Part shown: positions 32,259 through 39,543 of the stretch, one piece after another
Layout of the letters: every line of letters starts with the position of its first letter
Numbering within the stretch: the first letter of the stretch is position 1
NCBI GenBank assembly: GCA_029339195.1
Contig: JAPTJF010000535.1
Span: 1-39,543, forward strand
DNA length: 39,543 nt
Source of the DNA: Micractinium sp. NFX-FRZ
Lineage: Eukaryota > Chlorophyta > Trebouxiophyceae > Chlorellales > Chlorellaceae
Direction of reading: 5' to 3'
Program-made: the position numbers and the translations under genes
The notes under the pieces: model-generated
What the model saw: the letters and a program-made list of their open reading frames with translations, nothing else
The model's database searches: none
What the model was told of the DNA's origin: nothing

Positions 32259-35200
32259 ATGGCGCACCTCGCGCTCAGCAGCTCGGCACTGGGCAGGACG
32301 GCACGGGCAGGGCCCTGCCGAGGCCATGCCGCGTCTCATGGCACCTCGACACCTTTCGGAGGCCTAGGAACTCGCCCTTTGGTGCCGGGGGCAGCGCCGG
32401 TGCCCAGCCATCGGCAGGTGGCAGCCTCCGCTTGGTGGCAGCTCAAGAGCCCTTTCGGTAGCAAGGCCGAGACTTCTGAGGGTGAGAAAGATGCGGTACG
32501 ATGCAGGGACGATCGAGATAGAGCGGAAGGGCCCTGCAGGTTGAGAGGCGCCCGCCCGCCCGCCCACCCGCCGTGAGTAGTATCCGCCACACCCTGCTGA
32601 AAGTCTACCGCTAGAATCCATCCCCTGACAACCACCCTCCTGCGCACCCAACCCCCCTCTCGCAGGGCCCGCCAAGGCTTCAAAGCGTTCCCAGGAGACT
32701 GCCCCCACTGCCCACACAAGCTTCGAGGCGCCAGCAGAGGGGCAGCAGGCGGCCCCCGTCCCGTCAGCTGCCAGCACCCAGGTCCCCGCCGCCACCAGCT
32801 TTGCCACGCCTGCGGCAGCACGTGCAGCCTCCCCCGCTGCGCCACCCGCCAGCCCAGGCGGCAAGGTCAGCAGAAAGAAGAAGAAGGCAGGCAAGGGCAG
32901 GCGGGCGGCCGAGGCCCCGGCAGCCACCAGCTTCAACGCTCCCAAGCCTGCTGCTGCTGCCGCCGCTGAGGTGGCGCCGCCTGCTGCCGGGGCGGCACCC
33001 GCAGCACCCCAGGAGCTTGTGTTCCCTGCCAACAACGACGCCACACCCACCACCACGACCAGCAGCAGCAGCAACGGCACCGTTGGCAGCAGCAGCTTTG
33101 GCAACGGCCGCGGCCCCGCTCCGCCGCCCGGCCAGCAGGTGATCAACCTGGCAAACGCCAGCCTGAAGGTCAACCCGGACGGCAGCGTGAGCATCAGCGG
33201 GGAGGATGCGCAGCGGGTGCTGCAGGCGCTGTCTGCGGTGGGCGTGCTGCCGAGCGCCGCCGCAAGCATGCCAGCTGTCAGCAACGGCGCCAGCGTGACG
33301 CCCGCGCTGGTGCGGGACGCCACAGAGATTGAGTATCTCACGGGTGAGAGCGAGCGGGCTGCGGCTCTGTGATTTTTGCTGCTGTCGTTGTTGGTCTAGT
33401 TTGTTTGTTTCAAGGAGGGGGGCAGGGTGGTATCCTGATGCCACGGGGTGCCTCCTCAATGGGAATCCCACTGGGGCTACTACTCAGTACAGTGCTGGTG
33501 GGGTTCATGGTTTGGTGAGAAGGGGGTGCAGTGCGGGGGGCCTGGTGCCGGCGTGTGTGCCGCCACTGTTGCCTGGGGTGCTCTAGTGGTGTGGAAGGGA
33601 GGGGTTGGTGGTGGGCCTGAAGCACGTGCAGCAGCAGCAGCAGCTGCAGCTGCATGCCAGTGCAAGTGCTTTGCTGCCCGCTCACCCCCCGCCCCTGCTG
33701 TGTCAGCCACTACTTCATCAGCGCCACCCACCCACATGCTGCCCGCTCACCACCCCCCCGCTCCCCGCCCCTCATCTCTGCAGCGCGGTCCAAGACGGTG
33801 CAGGATCACTTCGAGGTGCGGCCCTGCCCTGGCCCGCAGTGCATGTGCACGGCGGGCATGCAGCGCCCTGCACTTGCCCTGCTTGCATCGTGCAGGCGTA
33901 CTGCAGTCAGTACACAGCGCTTGGGTGGGACAGCAACTGCACTGCACATGCTGCTGCCTTGACCAGGGTGCAGGAAAGACGTATCCTGCAGCAGGCCCCT
34001 GCTGCCGGCTGCTTCTGCCGCCAGCCCATCTCTTCCTCCGCTGCCACCACCCCCAACCGTTGGGGTTGAACCAACTGTGTGGCCACCCCATGAGGCCACC
34101 CATTGATGCAAGTGACCTTTTTGCTGACAGCGCAGCCCGCCCCTCCTTCCTCTGCCTCCCTCCTTCCCTCCTTTCTTCCTGCCTTCCTTCCTTCCCCACC
34201 TACATCCCACCCGCCCCTCTGCCCTCCTGCTGCGCCCTCCCGCTCCGCCTGCCCCCGCAGACTGCCATCGGCGCCGACGACTTCATGCAGCGAGTGGAGA
34301 TGGCGCTCTACAGCTTCGGGTTCAGCGGGGACAACTGCATTGGTGAGCTGCTGTGACACGTCAGACACGTTGCGGCCAGCTTCAGCACGTGGAAACAGCA
34401 GGCACGTTGCGGTCAGCATGTGGAAACAGCAGGGCTCAGCAAAGCTGCGCTGGGCTGAGGTCGCAACCTGAAGCAGAGCAGGTGTTTGCCCTCCCAGCCC
34501 AACGTATGACAAGAAACCTTTGTCTTGGCCCACGCTCTGCAGCCATGGTGAACCTGTGCCGCGACGAGGTGACCGTCACCCTGAAGCAGAAGATTGACGC
34601 CATCTTTGGCGCCTCCTTCTCCACCAACGGCCTGGGCGGCGTGCTGACGTGCGGCACGATCGGCATGGGCGCCGGCTTCTCGCACTCACCCGTGTGCAGC
34701 ACCACGGGCAAGGAGCGCTACGTCTTCTTCTCCTTCCCACACATCAGGTGAGGCCTGGCTGGGTGGACACATGGGATTGGATGGCAACGTCCCTGGCGAC
34801 TTGGTGTGGTGCTGCGCCGCCGGTGCTGGCTCGTGCGCGGGATACGCAAGTAGTTGCTCGCACGCTTGCCGCTGCCCCTTGCGGCACGCGCTCGCCTCCT
34901 GGCAGCCTGCCTGCCTGCTCACCCACATGCGCTTGTGTCTCCCTTGAAAGCATCCTCACATGAATACATGTCCCCCCTCTGCCTTGCGGCTGCAGCATCA
35001 ACTCCCGCGGCGAGGTGGGCCCCATGTCCCGCCCCGGCCGCCCCGGCCAGTCCTGCGCCTGCGGCGCCCTCATCAAGTCCTGGAACGAGATCCGGACCGA
35101 TGGGCTGACCGCCAGCTGCAAGATCCCCGGAGGTGAGCTGTCACTAGCAAACGGGGGGCCAGGTGGGGTGGCCTTTTGGGCGGTGAGCTGCGGAGCGGGC

Positions 35201-36535
35201 GGAGTGTGGGGCGGGGTGCTCTGTTGGTGCATCCTTGCCATGTTGCCTGCAGTGCACGGCACCCCTGCCGGCCTCCCCTAAAACCCTTACCAGCCTCCCC
35301 TGCTTAGCATATATTATGTTGTGCCTCGCAGTGCACGAATGCCGTCACCCCCAGGCACCCCCATTCGGAAGCAGTGCATACTCACAGCTTGCCCCCCTAA
35401 ACCATGCCCGCCCGTTGTTTGTTTGCTCCACACGCGTGTAGTGCACGACGTCGTGAACCCCGATTCATCTACCCTGAAGCAGCGCACCCCCACAACCAGG
35501 CCTGCTGCGTTCCTCTCATGCATGCGTGCAGTGCACGACGCCGTGAACCCCGAGTACTCCATCCTGAAGCAGCGCATCGCGCGGCGGCTGCGCCACGAGG
35601 GCGAGACGGATGAGAGCGTCAAGGAGATGAGCCTGGGTGAGTGTTTGTGAGCAGCTGGGGCGCTCTGCTGGCAGTTTGTGCACACGGGGGGCGGTGGGAC
35701 GAGGGCGTGAGGCATGTGAGCCTGGGTGATGATCATTAGTAACTAACTAAGCTGTTGTGTTCAGAGGTTGCGGTGAGGGACCGAGAGAGACAGGTCAGAG
35801 CTGATCCTGGGTGGGGCAGGGGTCAAAGTGACGGCAGTTTTGAGTCCGTGCTCTCAAGGTGTTGGCACCGCAGTGAGAAGGGTGCGCAGTGTGCTGTGCA
35901 TACGGGGCGGAAAGGAGGAGGGGTCGGGTCACCTGCCGGGTGTGTCACCCTGCCGCTGGCGCGCTGCTGCGCTCCAACCTTTTTCGCCCGGCACCGCTTT
36001 GTTCCGCTGCAGTGGAGCTGACCCACGTGGCTGAGCGCACCATCAGCGATGACCTGGAGTTCCTAATTTCCAAGACCGTGGACACCAGCAAGGCCGACTA
36101 TGCCGGTGGGTGCTGAGCCGGATGTGTTGAATGTGAATGAGCGCTGGGTCTCTAAGCGAAGGGACGGTGTGACCCGCACGTGCCCCCCAAAGACCGCCGC
36201 TCAGATGACTGCCCTGGGACGCCACCTCCCTATTACAGTAGCAGTTGCAGTTGCAGCTGCAGTAGTCACACGCCGGGATGCACAACAACAGCAGCCACGC
36301 ACTCACTGCCTGCTGCGCATGACCACATTCTGCCCCCCCCACACCCCTGCCGTGCAGTGATCACAGGCGTGCAGATCCACAACTGGGCGTACAACTTTGA
36401 GGACGACTCGCCCAGCGTGGAGTTTGTGGTGAGTGGACGGCCATAGCAATGCAAAGTGCCCGGCACAGCCACTCCGCGACGGGGAGGCACATTGCGGGCG
36501 GTGGGCTGCTCTGCCAGGTTTTCCCCGTCCTTCTA

Positions 36536-36567
<32 letters not shown>

Positions 36568-37964
36568 CCAGCTCGTCGGCTTGCTCCAGCCTTTGGTCCG
36601 CCTGCTCGCCTCGCCTGCCCTGCCGCGCACGGACTCTCCCCCTCACCTCGCCTCGCCTCAACCCGCCCTCCAGGCCCCCACCTCTGCTTACGTGGTGGTT
36701 GATGGCGTGAAGACGCACATCGACCTGCTGAACATGCCGGTGAGGGGGGTGGCAAAAAGTTGTGGGGGGCGAATCCTGTGGGCGAGTCAGCACCGACCGG
36801 TGGCAGCTGGCCCCGCTGCGATACGTCATCCGGCGGGGGCATCGGGTGGATGGTTCCGTGGCTTGCTGGCCGCGCTGTCGGTTTGAAAAGTAGGTAGCAT
36901 GGTGGGCACGCGAGGACAGAGGGCAGGGCAGCTGGCAGCGCAGGGCGCAGGGCTGCCGTGGACCGGGCACCAGCCCAGCACGCCTCTCATGGCCCCTCAC
37001 CCTTCTGCTCTCACCGCCTCCATCCCTCCCTGGCCCCCGCAGCCCCTCACCCCCCGCCAGATCCGGCTGCTGCATGGCGGCAGCCAGCAGGCCGTGTGCA
37101 ACACGGGCGGGCAGAGCACGCTGCGGGAGGAGGACGCACCCTACGCTTACGACAACAAGGACAAGCGCAAGGCGCAGCGGCGGCGGCTGGAGCGGTGAGA
37201 CACCTGGTTCACCGGTCTCCTGCAGCACAGCATGCATGGCACAGCATGCTTGTGTTAACCTAGCGGCAGCAAGCGGCCTCCTGTTGCTTCCCCTTGCCTA
37301 CCTTCCGCCATTCAGTACCCCCACCCCCCACCACCCAGCTTGCCTCACCTCGCCCGCCCCCTTGCCATGTTAACGATACAGGTATGTGAGCCTGATGCGG
37401 GAGGAGGGGCTGGAGGGGCTGGCCGAAGTGCCGCCGCCGCCCACGTGGCAGTCGCGCATCGTGCTAGCCACGCCGGCGCGCTGCGCTGTGGCCGACAACT
37501 CAACCATCATTGACCGGGAGTCCGCGTCAAGTGAGTTTCCGCTGTGCTGTGCTGTGCTGTGCTGTGCTGTGCTGTGCTGTGCTGTGCTGTCTTGTTCGTG
37601 GGGGCACTCGTGCGGCGGGCATTGTTGGGGAATTTACATGCTGCGCATGAGGCTTCTCTTCTGTCTTTTGCCTAGTCTTGTCATTTAGTGCTAAGCTGAA
37701 GCAGCTGCTGCTGGCTAGTGCCCCAAAGCGCGTGCCTGCCCTTGCTCTCTCTCCCCCAGTGTTGGCGGCGCTCTGACTGCGCGTGATGGGACGCCGTTGC
37801 CGCCGCTGCCTGCTCCTCCCCACGCCACCTCACCTTGTATGTTCGAATTGTTACTTATTCTATTCTCGCTGCACCTGCTGCGCTCTGCAGAGGCCGCCGT
37901 TGAGCTGAAGGAGTTGCAGACGCTGCTGCAGCAGAAGTACAAGGACCAGCAGCGCACCGCGTGA
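32259..37964 (+). CDS. LCIB/LCIC-like CO2-concentrating protein with long disordered N terminus
   Basis: Thirteen exons: 32259-32481, 32666-33343, 33784-33815, 34261-34342, 34543-34747, 34996-35132, 35532-35636, 36013-36105, 36358-36428, 36674-36739, 37043-37194, 37382-37530, 37891-37964; phases join (about 688 aa). Residues 1-75 look like a plastid transit peptide (Ala/Ser/Arg/Gly-rich, few acids). Residues 76-310 are Ala/Pro/Ser/Thr-rich with a KVSRKKKKAGKGRRAAE patch. The LCIB domain follows: ADDFMQRVEMALYSFGF, VNLCRDEV, TNGLGGVLTCG, GFSHSPVC, ERYVFFSFPHI, SRPGRPGQSCACGAL, DDLEFLISKTVDTSKADYA and VQIHNWAYNFED. The Cys of NLCRDE, with His and Cys of SHSPVC, are the expected zinc ligands of this beta-CA-like fold. 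In Chlamydomonas, LCIB (448 aa) surrounds the pyrenoid and recaptures leaked CO2. Here the N-terminal linker makes the protein about 240 aa longer. The end has an Arg/Lys patch (KRKAQRRRLERY) and a short coiled coil (AAVELKELQTLLQQK). Confidence 0.9.
35249..35585 (+). repeat. Copies of exon 7 acceptor edge (LCIB-like intron 6)
   Basis: The true acceptor and exon 7 start (GTGCAG, then TGCACGACGCCGTGAACCCC) lie at 35526-35551. An upstream copy at about 35435-35490 reads TGCACGACGTCGTGAACCCC and still encodes VHDVVNPDSSTLKQR. More decayed copies begin near 35328 (CAGTGCACGAATGCCGTCAC) and 35249 (CAGTGCACGGCACCCC). Spacing is about 79-109 bases. Confidence 0.9.
36537..36569. repeat. TGCC tetranucleotide repeat
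   Basis: About eight CTGC/TGCC units in LCIB-like intron 9, a pyrimidine-rich stretch upstream of the exon 10 acceptor. Confidence 0.85.
37541..37590. repeat. GCTGT pentanucleotide repeat, ten units
   Basis: Ten perfect GCTGT units in LCIB-like intron 12, starting 10 bases after the splice donor. A likely length-variable microsatellite close enough to the donor to affect splicing. Confidence 0.95.
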
Positions 37965-38829
37965 GCTGGCGCCCGCTGAGCTGGCGCTGAGCTGGCGCTG
38001 AGCTGGCATCTGCCTGGAGGCAGCAGGCGCCCGGCGGGAGCATCCTCTGTGTTCTTCCCTCCCCTGGCACGCACCCTGCTGCATGCCACGTGCTGGACCA
38101 CGCCCGCCGCTGCCACGCCTCCCATTGCCTCCCCAACCCCACCCCACGTCATCGCTCTCTCTCCTCCCGCGCTCCCTTGACCGCATCTCATCACACTACA
38201 GTGCTTCACCGATTCTCTGTTCTGCCCATCTGATCTGCCTGGTCTCTTGGCGAGAAGACTGCTCGACCAGGTTGCGGGCGGTGAGAAGAACACACGCTGC
38301 AGGCCGCCCCCAGCCCGCTCGCAGCCCCTCGAACCCAACCGTTACGTTGTACCCACCCGGCCCCTCTGCGGCGCCATTTTCGTTGCCTCCCACTTTCCTC
38401 TGGCCCCTTACCACTGTTATCTTAGGGGTGTGCCGCCCCAGCGGCCCCCGACACTTTTTGGGAGGTGTTGACATGAAGCGTTGCATTTGTATTGCGGGCG
38501 CTGCACTGTCGCCTGAAGTTTTCAGCGCTCCCCTCCCCCACACCCCATTACTAGCACTCCTCCCTCACTTGTACCCGTCCCGCGAGAGTGGCTGTTCCTC
38601 GGAAGCCATCAAGTTTTGTCTCTCAAACAAGCGTGTGTAACTGACTTGCTGCACATGGGTTGCGTCAGCGGGAGGCGAGGGTGCCGCCGTGCCCAGGAAG
38701 AAAAGTGACCCCAGAGGGCATCCCGCCTCTTCTCATGCCTTGGAAGCCGCCGTGAGGTCAACACCATCCGAAACTGGGCACTCCTTCTCTGTCCCTGCTG
38801 CTGCCGGCCGGCGCGACGGAAGGCGAGCA
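37965..38829. other. LCIB-like 3' UTR and promoter of the next gene
   Basis: The first 670 bases are consistent with a long 3' UTR ending at a TGTAA signal (38636-38640). It starts with short direct repeats of GAGCTGGCGCT at 37964-38005. The remaining 190 bases before the chosen ATG at 38830 would be the promoter and 5' UTR of the last gene, although the frame is open back to 38641 without an ATG. Confidence 0.5.
38636..38640 (+). terminator. TGTAA polyadenylation signal (LCIB-like gene)
   Basis: TGTAA about 670 bases after the LCIB-like stop codon. It is the first such signal downstream, implying a long 3' UTR. Confidence 0.5.
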
Positions 38830-39433
38830 ATGGTGCCCAGGCCCGGGAGCTCGGACGAGGCCCGCCTGTTTGTGGGGACACAGCTGGAGAGGCGCTTCAC
38901 CACCAGGCGCTACACCGGATGGTACAGAGCCACAATTCTTGAGGTGCTCGCGAGGAGTCGGGCTCTTGCCTGGCGGGCGTGCGGGGGCTCTGGCTTTGAA
39001 CAAATAACCTAGGAGCCATGTGGAGCGGCGTGAACGCTGAGGCGGAGCGCCGGCCCGCCAAGGCCGCCGGCGTGCAGTGCAGCGCGCCACCGCCATGGCA
39101 CATGGCAGCAGCCGTCATCAACCACTCCGTAATGCTCCACACCCGGCCCCGCAGGTCAACATCGGCAGCGAGCTGGGGATGGAGGGAGAGGATGGGGCGC
39201 AGTACTGGTGCCTGCTCAAGTGAGAGCCGGGGAGGGCCGAGGAGCGGGCGTGCCTGGTGGGAGTGAGGGCCAGGATTCTGCCGTGCCTGGCCGCCTCAGG
39301 CTGGTGCATACTGGCTTTCATCCGTCCCTTCATGACTCTCTACGTCTCTTTCTCTGCCACACCTGCTCACTCCTGCCCCAGGTATGACCCGGAAGGCGAC
39401 AATGAGGAAGGGGACAGCGAGGATCAGAGGTGA
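38830..39433 (+). CDS. Possible Tudor-like protein, small or truncated
   Basis: Three exons: 38830-38943, 39155-39219, 39382 onward; phases join. The translation contains VGTQLERRFTTRRYTGWYRA followed by TILEVNIGSEL, QYWCLLKYDPEGDNEEGDSED. The pattern of a basic TGWYRA strand followed by Y-D-x-x-G-D/E-E-D resembles Tudor/PWWP-like reader domains, which bind methylated histones or DNA; this is a weak call. The third exon either ends at an in-frame TGA (39431-39433, giving about 76 aa) or uses the overlapping donor AG|GTGATG and continues beyond the window. The poly-G block after it prevents a choice. The start is the first in-frame ATG; an upstream exon is possible. Confidence 0.4.
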
Positions 39434-39434
39434 T

Positions 39435-39466
<32 letters not shown>

Positions 39467-39470
39467 GGGT

Positions 39471-39543
<73 letters not shown>
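39434..39543. other. Terminal poly-G block, probable artefact
   Basis: From 39434 to the window end the sequence is almost entirely G, broken by one A and one T near 39466-39471. It follows a real exon directly. This is most simply a sequencing or contig-end artefact, not telomere (no TTTAGGG-type repeat). A true G-tract intron cannot be excluded. Confidence 0.75.

Noticed and set aside
39434..39543. Telomere end
   Set aside because: Pure G with two other bases is not a TTTAGGG-type repeat and follows an exon directly; an artefact is more likely.

Overview
The window is nuclear DNA from a green alga, most likely a GC-rich trebouxiophyte of the Chlorella type. The reasons are: very high GC; genes broken by many short spliceosomal introns (about 70 in this window); TGTAA polyadenylation signals, typical of chlorophytes, after four genes; alanine-, glutamine- and glycine-rich low-complexity protein segments; and algal or plant-type genes, including an LCIB-like CO2-concentrating protein. 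I see no tRNA, rRNA, CRISPR array, plasmid, phage or transposon gene. All exon models were built by eye from splice sites, frame phase and remembered family sequences, so single exon edges may be wrong.

Layout. 1-971: low-complexity DNA with coding-like minus-strand stretches in changing frames, unassigned. 972-4637 (-): ten-exon PP2A B'' regulatory subunit of the TON2/FASS (PPP2R3C) type. 5476-10381 (-): twelve-exon short-chain dehydrogenase/reductase. 11253-21006 (-): nineteen-exon DBP10/DDX54/RH29 nucleolar DEAD-box helicase, with an N gap in one intron. 21439-26454 (+): twelve-exon Golgi-type GT14 (core-2/I-branching, DUF266) glycosyltransferase. 26764-28891 (-): three-exon unknown polyQ/Ala-rich protein. 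29613-31720 (+): five-exon compact beta-carbonic anhydrase. 32259-37964 (+): thirteen-exon LCIB-like protein. 38830 to the end (+): start of a possible Tudor-like protein. The window ends in a poly-G block.

How the genes relate. Most are unrelated housekeeping genes. The exception is the pair at 29.6-38.0 kb: a beta-carbonic anhydrase followed on the same strand by an LCIB-family protein. Both act on CO2/bicarbonate, so this could be a small carbon-concentrating neighbourhood. Two gene pairs are divergent and may share promoter regions (DBP10/GT14 and the unknown gene/carbonic anhydrase). The GT14 gene and the unknown gene converge.

The most striking feature is not a gene. In at least fifteen introns, spread over five of the genes, the edge of a flanking exon together with its splice donor or acceptor is repeated inside the intron. 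The copies are usually about 45-140 bp apart and increasingly decayed. This looks like a general process by which introns in this genome grow (or are seeded) by tandem duplication across exon-intron junctions. About 7% of the introns also seem to use GC-AG rather than GT-AG splice sites.
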